Below are positions 23,911-32,888 of a DNA stretch of 64,000 nucleotides, piece by piece (within the stretch, counting starts at the first letter, position 1; every line of letters begins with the position of its first letter). Position numbers and translations under genes: made by a program. The notes under the pieces were generated by a model that saw only the letters and a list, made by a program, of their open reading frames with translations, was not told the DNA's origin and did not search any database. Source of the stretch: an uncultured Bacilli bacterium (GTDB taxonomy: Bacteria; Bacillota_I; Bacilli_A; RF39; UBA660); the NCBI GenBank assembly GCA_934098565.1, contig CAKOON010000001.1, forward strand, positions 186,001 through 250,000, given 5' to 3'.

Positions 23911-24681
23911 AGATTTAAAGTAGATATTGCAGGGATTAAAACGAGTAATTTAAGGACACTTAGTAATGAAGAAATGAAATCTTTGTTTAGCAAAATGCAA
24001 TCTGGAGATATGATGGCTAAAGATACGCTAGTAAATGGTAATTTAAGACTAGTTTTGTCCTTAGTACAGCGTTTTGACAATGGCAAATACAATGTTGACG
24101 ATTTATTCCAAATTGGTTGTGTGGGTTTAATTAAGGCTGTTGACAATTTTGATATGAGTTATAATTGTCTTTTTTCAACATATGCTGTGCCCTTAATTTT
24201 GGGGGAAATGCGTCGTTATATCCGAGATAACACCCCGTTACGGGTTAGCCGAGGTATCAAAGACAATGCGTATCAGATTTTAAAATATAAGGAAGAATAT
24301 ATTAAAGAAAATGATAGAGAGCCAACTTGGAATGAGATTGGCAATGCTCTAGGAATTAGTTTGTATGATATTAAAGATGCTATGGATAGTTTAGTAAATC
24401 CGGTTAGTATTTTTGAACCCATTTATAATGATGGCGGTGATACGATTTATTTATGTGATAAGTTACCAGATTCCAAAAATGACAGGACTGATAAAGAGCT
24501 ACTTTTAACTTTGAAAAAAGCTATTTTGAGCCTAAAAAAAAGAGAACAATTAGTTATTGCTGATAGATATGTCATGGGGCGGACTCAAGAAGAAATAGCA
24601 GCCTCTTTAAATATTAGTCAAGCCCAAGTATCAAGAATTGAAAAGAATGCCATCAGCACTCTTCAAAGAATAATCAAATAA
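23905..24681 (+). CDS. sigG: Sporulation sigma factor SigG (forespore, late)
   Basis: 258 residues. Diagnostic strings: VDIAGIKTSNLRTLSNEEM (in part), MQSGDMMAKDTLVNGNLRLVLSLVQRF, DDLFQIGCVGLIKAVDNFD, FSTYAVPLILGEMRRYIRDN and VSIFEPIYNDGGD. The N-terminal SigG box and FEPIYNDGGD separate it from SigF. Region 4 HTH: RTQEEIAASLNISQAQVSRIEK. Drives forespore genes after engulfment; normally controlled by SpoIIAB, CsfB and the feeding-tube complex, none of which is in this window. Start chosen at the ATG after AGGTGAT. Confidence 0.95.
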   Translation: MGRFKVDIAGIKTSNLRTLSNEEMKSLFSKMQSGDMMAKDTLVNGNLRLVLSLVQRFDNGKYNVDDLFQIGCVGLIKAVDNFDMSYNCLFSTYAVPLILGEMRRYIRDNTPLRVSRGIKDNAYQILKYKEEYIKENDREPTWNEIGNALGISLYDIKDAMDSLVNPVSIFEPIYNDGGDTIYLCDKLPDSKNDRTDKELLLTLKKAILSLKKREQLVIADRYVMGRTQEEIAASLNISQAQVSRIEKNAISTLQRIIK

Positions 24682-25068
24682 CTATTTTGTTTTCTTATTG
24701 ATTTCGTTTAAATTTAGGTAAATTTTATAGATAATCATCAAACCTTCAAAAACCATTCTTAAAATGATATTACCAATAATTAAGAGTAATAAGAAGAAAA
24801 GAAATGAAGTACCAATATAACCAAAAGCGCTTATGGTTAAATATAAACTACTAAAGATATAAGTAATCTTTAAAATTGGTTCCATAAAGAAATTATTAAA
24901 ATGTAAATAGTCGTATATTTTTTTTAAAGGATTACTATAAGATTCTTTATTGCGCTTGTCCATAAATACGCAGTAAATTATAATAGTAGCGGCCAGTGCG
25001 ATAATAAAAGCTACTAACTTAAAAGTATATATATTTCCAGTAGTTTTATATAATTCATAATCATACAT
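24682..25068 (-). CDS. Hypothetical membrane protein (128 aa)
   Basis: Minus strand, ribosome site AAAGGA, ending in the base next to the sigG stop. Three or four hydrophobic segments (about 17-35, 64-82, 85-110), Lys/Asn-rich ends. No family recognised. The tail-to-tail contact with sigG leaves no room for a terminator between them. Confidence 0.65.
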   Translation of the reverse strand: MYDYELYKTTGNIYTFKLVAFIIALAATIIIYCVFMDKRNKESYSNPLKKIYDYLHFNNFFMEPILKITYIFSSLYLTISAFGYIGTSFLFFLLLLIIGNIILRMVFEGLMIIYKIYLNLNEINKKTK

Positions 25069-25140
25069 AATAATCGTCCTTTCTAAGGATATTTTAGCAA
25101 AAAATGATTATTCATGCAATATAATTAAATGGGTGATTTT

Positions 25141-25371
25141 ATGCGTTTGTCAGATTTGCAAAGTAAGGATATCGTAAATATTAATGATGGTAAAAAAATT
25201 GGGAGAATTATTGACGCTAGTGTTAATGATATGGGAATGATTGAGTATTTAAGTATTGAAAAAGCTAAGGGACTTAATGGTTTGTTTAACAAAGATGGGG
25301 AGACTACAATAACTTTTAAACAAATAAAAAAAATTGGAGAAGATGTTATTTTAGTAGATATTGTGTTATAA
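25141..25371 (+). CDS. ylmC: YlmC/YmxH-family PRC-barrel sporulation protein
   Basis: 76 residues from the ATG after GGGTGAT. Complete PRC-barrel: MRLSDLQSKDIVNINDGKKIG, IIDASVNDMGMIEYLSIE, and FKQIKKIGEDVILVDI. In Bacillus ylmC lies just after sigG-ylmA, and relatives are sporulation-linked proteins of unknown biochemical role. Here it is separated from sigG only by a convergent membrane-protein gene, so the linkage is kept. Confidence 0.88.
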   Translation: MRLSDLQSKDIVNINDGKKIGRIIDASVNDMGMIEYLSIEKAKGLNGLFNKDGETTITFKQIKKIGEDVILVDIVL

Positions 25372-25387
25372 TAACTTTGTGATTTTG

Positions 25388-25840
25388 ATGGAAATAAGTA
25401 TTATTATAAGTATTATTTTGACAGTTATTGACCAAGTAATTAAGATTTTTATAGATAAGAATGTTCTTTTTTGGGAAGCCATTCCGGGTTTTTTTAATAT
25501 TCATAAAGTTTATAATTATGGCGTAGCTTTTAGTTTTTTAGAAAATAGAAGATATTTAGTATTACTAGTTAGCTTTGTTTTAATCTTTTTCTTAATGAAG
25601 ATGCAAAAAGAATTACCGAAAGAGAATAAATATGCTATATTATTTGGGGTTATCTATGGAGGTATTTTAGGAAACTTAATAGATAGGCTTTTTAGAGGCT
25701 ATGTAATTGATTATTTAGAAGTTTTTATTTTTAAATATGGTTTTCCTATTTTTAACTTAGCTGATACTTGTATAACTTTAGGAATAATTATTTTATTATT
25801 TTTGATGATGGGGGATAAAAATGATAGTAGAAGAAAATAA
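25388..25840 (+). CDS. lspA: Lipoprotein signal peptidase
   Basis: 150 residues with four membrane helices. Family motifs: IDQVIKIFIDKNV near the N-terminus, YNYGVAFSFL, GNLIDRLFRGYVIDYLEV (first catalytic Asp) and FPIFNLADTCITLG (second catalytic Asp). Cleaves diacylglyceryl prolipoproteins before the lipobox cysteine, such as the ZnuA-like protein in this window. Overlaps rluD by 20 bases, the usual lspA-rluD pairing in Firmicutes. Confidence 0.95.
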   Translation: MEISIIISIILTVIDQVIKIFIDKNVLFWEAIPGFFNIHKVYNYGVAFSFLENRRYLVLLVSFVLIFFLMKMQKELPKENKYAILFGVIYGGILGNLIDRLFRGYVIDYLEVFIFKYGFPIFNLADTCITLGIIILLFLMMGDKNDSRRK

Positions 25841-26705
25841 TGTTAGAATAGATAAATATATTACGGATAGAACGGAGTATTCTAGAAACTTAGTTTTAAA
25901 TTTGTTAAAACAAGGGAGTATTTTAGTTAATGAAAAAAAAGTAAAACCTAGTTATAAAGTGCGTGTTGGTGATAAGATTGCTATTGAAGATGTGAAGATT
26001 AATAACGAAGAAATTACACCTTGGGATTATCCACTAGATATTGTTTATGAAGATGATGATATCATTATAGTTAATAAACCCAGTGGTATGGTTGTGCACC
26101 CAGGAGCTGGCAATCATGAGCATACTTTAGTAAATGCCTTAAAAAGTCATACTGATAAGCTTTCAGATATAAACGGAGTCGAAAGATTGGGAATAGTTCA
26201 TAGAATTGATAAGGATACTTCGGGACTTATTATAGTGGCTAAGACCAATAAAGCTCATGAAATATTGGGAGAATACTTTAAAAACCATAGTATTAAAAGA
26301 GAGTATATAGCCCTTTTGTGTGGAGTTTTACCTCATGATACGGCGACGATTGAAGCCCCGATTGGCCGTGATGAAAAAAATAGACTTAGAATGACAGTAA
26401 CTCCTAATAATAGTAAAAGAGCAGTTACGCATTTAACAGTGTTAAAACGTTATAAAGAGTATACTTTAGTTAAAGCTAGATTAGAGACCGGGCGAACTCA
26501 TCAAATTAGAGTACATACAAAGTATATTGGTTATCCAGTTTATAATGACCCTGTTTATGCTAATAAATCAGAAGGAGATTTTGGTCAATTTTTACATTCT
26601 TATAGTATGGAATTTATTCATCCGATAACTAAAGAAAAAATGTATTTTAAAAGGGAGGTCCCTAAGTATTTTCAAGATTTTTTAGATAAGTTAGATGAAG
26701 AATAA
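25821..26705 (+). CDS. rluD: RluA/RluD-family 23S rRNA pseudouridine synthase
   Basis: 294 residues. N-terminal S4 RNA-binding domain (RIDKYITDRTEYSRNLVLNLLKQG, in part) and catalytic domain with GIVHRIDKDTSGLIIVAKT containing the catalytic Asp, and ETGRTHQIRVH. Orthologue of Bacillus ylyB/rluD, paired with lspA. The precise target uridines cannot be read from sequence. Confidence 0.94.
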   Translation: MIVEENNVRIDKYITDRTEYSRNLVLNLLKQGSILVNEKKVKPSYKVRVGDKIAIEDVKINNEEITPWDYPLDIVYEDDDIIIVNKPSGMVVHPGAGNHEHTLVNALKSHTDKLSDINGVERLGIVHRIDKDTSGLIIVAKTNKAHEILGEYFKNHSIKREYIALLCGVLPHDTATIEAPIGRDEKNRLRMTVTPNNSKRAVTHLTVLKRYKEYTLVKARLETGRTHQIRVHTKYIGYPVYNDPVYANKSEGDFGQFLHSYSMEFIHPITKEKMYFKREVPKYFQDFLDKLDEE

Positions 26706-27029
26706 TTATAACTTAAAGATTAAAAGACTAAGGAAATAAAGGTTGAAGATGATATAAAAAATACTGAAGAAAAAATATTTTTTAGCGATTTTTCTTAGTT
26801 CCAAAGATAAACAGATGGTGTTAATTAAGGAAATAACCGTAAATATTAAAGATAAATAATAGTCGTTAAAATAATAATAAAATAAAAGAATACTTATTAA
26901 AATGATGGAACTACTAAGAATGAAATAAGCAGTGTCATTATTAAGTAAATCATAATAGAGAATAGCGATTAAAGCACAATTTAAGAGAGCATAAGAAAGA
27001 ATAAAAAAAGAAATAGTAATAGTAGTCAT
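26706..27029 (-). CDS. Hypothetical membrane protein (107 aa)
   Basis: Start chosen at the ATG after AAGGAGAT on the minus strand (MTTITISFF); a longer frame upstream has no site. About three hydrophobic helices with aromatic residues. Divergent from the rhomboid gene with 55 bases between them, and abutting the rluD stop. No known family. Confidence 0.6.
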   Translation of the reverse strand: MTTITISFFILSYALLNCALIAILYYDLLNNDTAYFILSSSIILISILLFYYYFNDYYLSLIFTVISLINTICLSLELRKIAKKYFFFSIFYIIFNLYFLSLLIFKL

Positions 27030-27084
27030 AATATCTCCTTTACTAATTCTATGTTGTATAATAAAATAATAGAAGGTGATTAAA

Positions 27085-28209
27085 TTGAGTACAGTTAGTA
27101 TGGATAAAAAAGATGAAATAGTCATGAGATTAGTACATTTTCTAGTTACTAAAGAAAATTATACACCAATTGTTGTTAATGGTGTTAAAAATGAAGTATG
27201 GCTTGAAAATGTTGAGGGACCATATAAGATAGTGAGAATTAACTCTAATTATATTCATAATAAGGAACAATATAATTTTGACATTTATAAGACTAATAAT
27301 GTAGCTAAGCAAATCAAGAAAAAAACGCTGTCATGGAAAGTTAATGTTTTAAATATATTTTTAGATTTGAATGAGAGTGTTAAGTTAAATAATGTTAGTA
27401 ATATTGATAATATTAGAATTAATGATACTGAGGATTTACTACGTAATAATGTGGTTGTTGATGCTTTTCCTAATATCGAAAAAGATATGATTAATACAGA
27501 AGATGAAGTTGATTTGATTGTCAATGTTACTAATGATATTAATAGTAAGACAGCTAAAGAAAATAGAAAGTATGAGGAAGTATTTAGACCTAAAAAGATT
27601 ATTTTTACTTATGCTTTAATAATTATTTGTACTATTATATTCTTTTTGCAATTAATATTTCCGGGGCTTTTGACTTTGTTTGCCGTCAATGGCGATTTAG
27701 TAAGACAAGGTCAAGTATACCGTTTAGTTACTGGTATGTTCTTGCATGGGTCCATTTGGCATTTATTATGTAATATGTATTCTTTATATGTTATTGGTTG
27801 TGCAACGGAGAATTATTTTGGGAAACGTAAGTTCTTATTAATATATTTAGTTAGTGGAATTATTGGGTCTATGTTCTCATGTTTATTTAATTTTGGTTGG
27901 TCTTTAGGCGCTAGTGGGGCGATATTTGGGCTTATGGGGGCTTTATGCTATTTTGGCTACTATTATCGTTTATATATGGGGAAAGCTTTATATAATGAAA
28001 TAATTCCCGTTATTGTGATTAATTTAGGTCTTAGCTTAGTTATTGCAAATATTGATTTCTATGCTCACATTGGTGGCTTAATTGGCGGTGTATTTATGAC
28101 AATGGGACTCGGTATAAAAAATAAGACTGATAAACAAAGTAGTATCAATGGGTGGATAACTTTTAGTATATTGGTGTTGTTTCTTATATATATGCTGTTT
28201 TTTAGATAA
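27085..28209 (+). CDS. Rhomboid-family intramembrane serine protease
   Basis: 374 residues, probable TTG start after AAGGTGAT. A cytoplasmic N-terminal domain (about 1-170) as in Bacillus GluP/YqgP, then six or seven membrane helices with the rhomboid signature: HGSIWHLLCNMYSLYVIG, the nucleophile in GASGAIFGLMGAL, and the catalytic His in AHIGGLIGG. Cleaves membrane proteins within the bilayer; the substrate is unknown. Confidence 0.92.
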   Translation: MSTVSMDKKDEIVMRLVHFLVTKENYTPIVVNGVKNEVWLENVEGPYKIVRINSNYIHNKEQYNFDIYKTNNVAKQIKKKTLSWKVNVLNIFLDLNESVKLNNVSNIDNIRINDTEDLLRNNVVVDAFPNIEKDMINTEDEVDLIVNVTNDINSKTAKENRKYEEVFRPKKIIFTYALIIICTIIFFLQLIFPGLLTLFAVNGDLVRQGQVYRLVTGMFLHGSIWHLLCNMYSLYVIGCATENYFGKRKFLLIYLVSGIIGSMFSCLFNFGWSLGASGAIFGLMGALCYFGYYYRLYMGKALYNEIIPVIVINLGLSLVIANIDFYAHIGGLIGGVFMTMGLGIKNKTDKQSSINGWITFSILVLFLIYMLFFR

Positions 28210-28214
28210 ATAGG

Positions 28215-28253
28215 ATTGCTACAGATAGCTAAGTAGGCTTGTAGCAATTTTTT
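28215..28253 (+). terminator. Terminator of the rhomboid gene
   Basis: ATTGCTAC pairs with GTAGCAAT around an 18-base loop, followed by T6. Confidence 0.75.
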
Positions 28254-28320
28254 ACTGTAAAAATGTTGACATAATGTAAAAAATACGCTAGTATAATTCT
28301 CACTAAGAAGGGGGATTAAT

Positions 28321-29304
28321 ATGAATCCATATCAAATATTAGGAGTTGCTGCTAATGCAACTGAAGAAGAAATTAAAAAGGCTTATCGTGATTTAGCAAA
28401 AAAATATCATCCGGATTTACATGAGGCTAGAGAAAAAATTGCTTATGAAGCTAAGATGAAGGAAATAAACGAGGCTTATGGTATGGCTATACGAAATGCT
28501 GCACCGAAATCTTGTCAAAACAGCAGTCAAACTCAATCATCAAAACAAAATAATTCTAGCAGAACTACTCAAACGCAAAGTCAAAAGTATTATCACCAAC
28601 CCAAAAAAAACTATAAACTTGAAGACTATGAAGTTGAAAATTTCAATGTAATAATGCAATGTGCGAAAATAATTGAAACAATTTTGGAAGAAATGAGGAC
28701 TTTTTCAAAAAATCATAATAACTGTTCTAATGAAATTATTAAAAGAATGCGGGCAGCTTTAACCCAATATTATGATATAGTTAAAAACTACAAACAATAT
28801 ATTGGTAAAACCGATAAACTAACGAACGAAGAATATTTTCAGCTTACGAATTTTATTTTAACGTTGGCTTTGATAACAAATGAAAAATATGCTAAGTTTT
28901 TAGCTAGTAGTTTTGTAAAAGTTTTAAATGAAGAATTATTTCCTGTATTAAAATTTACACCCGAATACCAAAAAATAATGGATGAATTAAAAGCAACTAT
29001 GGAAAAAGCTAAAGGATGTAAAAGTGCATTATATATTTTACAATTTGTAGAAAGCAATCTAGTTGGTATAGCAAATCGTAGCCAGATATTATATGAGGCT
29101 AATCCATTATCAAAAGGTTACGACTATAAAGATGAAAATATAAATTATTTAGCTAATCGTTTTTATATGAATTGTTTGAGTGAAACTAGCGATATTGATG
29201 TTTTTAATGTTTTATCAAGAAAAAATGCTTTTGATGACTTTGTTAAAGAAAATACTTTAAACAATGATCAAGGTCCTAAACTAAATCATACCAAGAAAAA
29301 TTAA
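28321..29304 (+). CDS. J-domain protein with unknown C-terminal domain
   Basis: 327 residues. Residues 1-65 are a J-domain with the HPD motif (KKYHPDLHE) and PYQILGVAANATEEEIKKAYRDLAK. A Gln/Ser-rich linker (about 66-100) leads to a helical domain of about 220 residues that I do not recognise (YEVENFNVIMQCAKIIETILEEM, in part). It lacks the zinc-finger and substrate domains of DnaJ, so it is a specialised co-chaperone for DnaK. Confidence 0.88.
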   Translation: MNPYQILGVAANATEEEIKKAYRDLAKKYHPDLHEAREKIAYEAKMKEINEAYGMAIRNAAPKSCQNSSQTQSSKQNNSSRTTQTQSQKYYHQPKKNYKLEDYEVENFNVIMQCAKIIETILEEMRTFSKNHNNCSNEIIKRMRAALTQYYDIVKNYKQYIGKTDKLTNEEYFQLTNFILTLALITNEKYAKFLASSFVKVLNEELFPVLKFTPEYQKIMDELKATMEKAKGCKSALYILQFVESNLVGIANRSQILYEANPLSKGYDYKDENINYLANRFYMNCLSETSDIDVFNVLSRKNAFDDFVKENTLNNDQGPKLNHTKKN

Positions 29305-29485
29305 AAATCTTAAGAACAAATTAGAATGAAATATTTCTAATTTTTTTGATTTTTCATAAGATTTAGTTATAATAAAAAAAGTCAAAAAATCAGTAGAATA
29401 ATTATTAAACATTAAAATTTAAAAAATTACTTGTTTATATAGATTAATTTTATTAACTATGCAATAATTATACTAGGAGAGTAGT

Positions 29486-30400
29486 ATGAGCGAGCTAGAA
29501 ATAAGAGTAATGGATTTAATTAGACAAAAGAAGACTAATAGAGAAATATGTAATGTTTTAAAGATTGATTTTATGACTTTAAAAGATATTTTATTGGGTT
29601 TAAGAACAAAGGGCATTTTATATAAAAGAAAATTTAAGTTAGATGGCAGTACTTTATATATTCCTAATCAAGATTTATATGGCAGTAGTTCGAAAGGAGT
29701 AGATATCTTAACGAGTAGTAATGTCATCAGGACTATTTTGTTATCAGATTTACATTTAGGGACACAGGAGGAACGATTAGACTTATTAAATTTAGTGTAT
29801 GAATATGCGTCTAAAGAAAGAATCCACATCATTATTAATGGTGGTGATTTAATAAATGGGTTAACGCCAGAAAGGCATAATGTAGTGGAAACAATGATGG
29901 AACAGTGTGAGTATTTTATTGAGAAACATCCTTTTGATAAGAATATTTTAAATGTGTGTGTTTTAGGTAATCATGATATTAAATCTTTAACAACAGAGGG
30001 AATTAATTTTGGGGTTCTTTTAGAAAATTGTCGGCCTGATTTTGCTATTGCTGGCGTTGGTAAAGGACAAATTAATTTGAAAGATGACAGTATTTATTTG
30101 TATCATCCATTATCTTGTAATGAGAAAGTTAAAGGTTTAGAACGGGTAGCTTTGATTGGTCATAGTCATCATTATAAAGTAAAAGTCAATAATGGCGATA
30201 TTGCTATTTATATTCCAGCTTTATCTAATTATGTTCCTTTAAATAGTGGAGTTATGCCATCATTTCTAGTAATGGAAGTTCTTTTATATGGGGGTTATCT
30301 TAAAAAAATTAAACTCCAAAATTTAACTTTTGTGGATAAAAAAGTAAACTATTTAGGAGCACAGGAATTAGAAGTAAAAAAAGTTTTAAAACAAAGTTAG
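29486..30400 (+). CDS. Calcineurin-like metallophosphoesterase with N-terminal HTH
   Basis: 304 residues. Residues 1-55 look like a winged helix (ELEIRVMDLIRQKKTNREICNVLKI in part). The phosphoesterase domain has all metal motifs: LLSDLHLGT, NGGDLING, LGNHDIKS and GHSHHYKV. Likely a DNA-interacting or nucleotide-acting phosphodiesterase; the substrate is not evident. Its gene follows a 170-base AT-rich spacer and precedes recD2 by 48 bases. Confidence 0.85.
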   Translation: MSELEIRVMDLIRQKKTNREICNVLKIDFMTLKDILLGLRTKGILYKRKFKLDGSTLYIPNQDLYGSSSKGVDILTSSNVIRTILLSDLHLGTQEERLDLLNLVYEYASKERIHIIINGGDLINGLTPERHNVVETMMEQCEYFIEKHPFDKNILNVCVLGNHDIKSLTTEGINFGVLLENCRPDFAIAGVGKGQINLKDDSIYLYHPLSCNEKVKGLERVALIGHSHHYKVKVNNGDIAIYIPALSNYVPLNSGVMPSFLVMEVLLYGGYLKKIKLQNLTFVDKKVNYLGAQELEVKKVLKQS

Positions 30401-30448
30401 GGTTTACTAAGAACACTAATTCTTTTATAATAGAGCAAGGTGAGACAG

Positions 30449-32641
30449 ATGGACTATATAAGAGGCAAAGTTAAAATTATAATTTATGAGTCAGATAGCA
30501 ACTACAAAGTAGGTGTTTTAAAAGTAAAAGAAGCCACGGCCGAAGACATGCAAGAGTTTGTAGGCAAGATGATTCATTTTACGGGTTATTTTGGCAATTT
30601 ACAAATTGGTGAAAATTATGAAATGCAAGGAAATTTAGTCTATAAGGAACGTTATGGGTATCAATATAATGTCTCTGATTATACCAAAATTGAGGCGACG
30701 GGGAGAGAAGCTGTTATTGAATTTTTAACTAGTTCATTGATCAAAGGCTGCGGCGAGGCAACGGCGGTTAATATAGTTGATACTTTAGGGGAAGATGCCA
30801 TTAAAAAGATAAAAGAAAATGGCAACATATTACTTAGTGTGCCAAAGATGACGGAAAAAAGGGCTGTAAAAATTTATAATTCTATTATGAGTAATGCAAG
30901 TGTAGATGATGATTTAATCGAACTTAAAAGTATGGGTTTTTCCATTAACGAAGCTTTAAATGTCATTAATAAGTTTGGTAGTAATGCTGTTAGTGTTGCT
31001 AAGTCAAACCCTTATGCTTTAAAAGAAATAATTGATTTTAAGAAACTAGATAATATTTACTTGAATTTAGGAAGTCCAGATGAATCGTTAAGATTAAAAA
31101 ATTGCATTTTAGAGACCATTAAACAGTTGGAAATTAGAGCTGGAGATACTTTTTTTTATCAAGAAGAAATAGTTGATGGTTTAAAGACATATTTTAATAT
31201 TGTAGTGGATTTTGATTTGGAGGAGATACTTTCTTCTTTAGATATTAATAAAGATATTGTGATTTCAGATAAGAGAATTTATTTAAATGATACTTATATG
31301 ATGGAAACGGAAATAGCTAAGAAACTTAATTATATTAATAATTTACCAATTACAGGGAAGAATATTAGCATGATTGATACAGAAATAACAGAGCTAGAAC
31401 ATCGTCTTCAGGTTACGTATGATACCGAACAGAAAAACGCCATTAAAAAGAGTTTAGAAAACCGCATAAGTATTATTACGGGAGGACCAGGAACGGGTAA
31501 AACTACAATAATTAAGGCTATTACAAGTATTTATATGAAAATGGTTAATTTAGGCCCTAATAATGTCGATTATTATATAGCGCTTTTAGCACCGACAGGA
31601 AGAGCTGCTAAAAGACTAAGTGAAGCAACGGGGTTGGGGGCTTCAACTATTCATAAATACTTAAAATGGAATAAAGATACTAATGAATTTCAAGTTGATG
31701 AGTTTAATCAGAATTATCATCGGCTTTTGATTATTGATGAAGTAAGTATGCTTGATACTAATCTTTTGTATCATTTGTTGTTAGGAGTTACTAATAATAT
31801 TCAAGTAATATTGGTAGGAGATAAGGACCAATTGCCATCAGTAGGATGTGGTTTAGTCTTAAAAGATTTGATTGATAGTTATTTATTTAATTTCTGTCCT
31901 TTAGAGACTATTCACCGTCAGAGTGAGAATTCATATATTCCTTATTTAGCTAAAGAGATTAAAAATCAAGATATTACTAGTGATTTTTTAACGAAAAAGG
32001 ATGATTATAATTTCTTGAAGGTTGATAATAATCAAGTTTTAGAGAGTGTTAAAAAAGTTTGTGAATTATCAATTAAGAAAGGTCTTACAGATAAGGATAT
32101 TCAAGTTTTAGCCCCTATCTACAAAGGTATTAATGGCATTGATAATTTAAATAATCAATTAAGAGATTTATTTAATCCTAAGGATGAGACTAAAAAAGAA
32201 ATTAAGGTTGGCGAGATAATTTACCGAGTCGGGGATAAGGTTTTACAGCTGGTTAATGACCCAGAAAGAGGTATTTATAATGGCGATATTGGCTATATTA
32301 GAAGTATTGTTAGTGTCAATAATACCAAGACTTTAAATGTTAATATTGACTTTGATGGTAATATGGTTTCTTTGACCATGAGTGAAATGCTTAATATTAG
32401 ATTAGCTTATGCGATATCAATTCATAAAGCCCAAGGTAGTGAGTTTCTTAATGTTATTATGCCTGTTTGCAGTAGTTATTATAAAATGCTTTACAATAAA
32501 CTTATTTATACGGGTGTATCAAGAGCTAAGAAAAGTTTAGTTCTTATTGGGACGATTGAAGCTTTTATGATGGGAGTTAGAAATAACTATAGCATGGAAC
32601 GGAAAACGTCTTTAAAAGAACAATTATTAAAATATATATAG
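30449..32641 (+). CDS. recD2: RecD2-type ATP-dependent DNA helicase
   Basis: 730 residues from the ATG after AAGGTGAG. N-terminal OB/HhH region (1-310) and a superfamily 1B helicase core: Walker A GGPGTGKTT near residue 346, LLIIDEVSMLD, LVGDKDQLPSVG, and the C-terminal motif AISIHKAQGSEF and YTGVSRAKKSL. Found without RecB/RecC; a 5'-3' helicase used in replication-fork and mismatch repair in Bacillus. Confidence 0.95.
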   Translation: MDYIRGKVKIIIYESDSNYKVGVLKVKEATAEDMQEFVGKMIHFTGYFGNLQIGENYEMQGNLVYKERYGYQYNVSDYTKIEATGREAVIEFLTSSLIKGCGEATAVNIVDTLGEDAIKKIKENGNILLSVPKMTEKRAVKIYNSIMSNASVDDDLIELKSMGFSINEALNVINKFGSNAVSVAKSNPYALKEIIDFKKLDNIYLNLGSPDESLRLKNCILETIKQLEIRAGDTFFYQEEIVDGLKTYFNIVVDFDLEEILSSLDINKDIVISDKRIYLNDTYMMETEIAKKLNYINNLPITGKNISMIDTEITELEHRLQVTYDTEQKNAIKKSLENRISIITGGPGTGKTTIIKAITSIYMKMVNLGPNNVDYYIALLAPTGRAAKRLSEATGLGASTIHKYLKWNKDTNEFQVDEFNQNYHRLLIIDEVSMLDTNLLYHLLLGVTNNIQVILVGDKDQLPSVGCGLVLKDLIDSYLFNFCPLETIHRQSENSYIPYLAKEIKNQDITSDFLTKKDDYNFLKVDNNQVLESVKKVCELSIKKGLTDKDIQVLAPIYKGINGIDNLNNQLRDLFNPKDETKKEIKVGEIIYRVGDKVLQLVNDPERGIYNGDIGYIRSIVSVNNTKTLNVNIDFDGNMVSLTMSEMLNIRLAYAISIHKAQGSEFLNVIMPVCSSYYKMLYNKLIYTGVSRAKKSLVLIGTIEAFMMGVRNNYSMERKTSLKEQLLKYI

Positions 32642-32687
32642 TATAAATTGGAAAATTATTTTCATACTAAATTTAGAAAGGATTGGT

Positions 32688-32819
32688 ATGAAAAAATTAC
32701 TTAATATATCTTTAGGAATGAGTTTAGTCTTTGTATCATATATGGCATATGAGAAAATGGTTAAACTAAAGTATGAGGCTTTATTTAATGAAATTTTAGA
32801 TGAAGCTAATTTACTTTAA
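32688..32819 (+). CDS. Single-helix membrane microprotein (43 aa)
   Basis: ATG after GAAAGGATT; a basic start, one hydrophobic helix (LLNISLGMSLVFVSYMAY) and a charged amphipathic tail ending EILDEANLL. Ends inside a strong terminator, so recD2 and this gene form one unit. No family recognised. The clean start and terminator support it as a gene. Confidence 0.6.
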   Translation: MKKLLNISLGMSLVFVSYMAYEKMVKLKYEALFNEILDEANLL

Positions 32820-32844
32820 CATACAAAAAAGTATGTTCTTTTTT
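32818..32844 (+). terminator. Terminator after the recD2 unit
   Basis: AACATAC-AAAAAA-GTATGTT perfect hairpin, then CTTTTTT. Confidence 0.92.
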
Positions 32845-32888
32845 CGATATCTGTGATATATTTAGAATATATTTTAGGGAGGGATACT

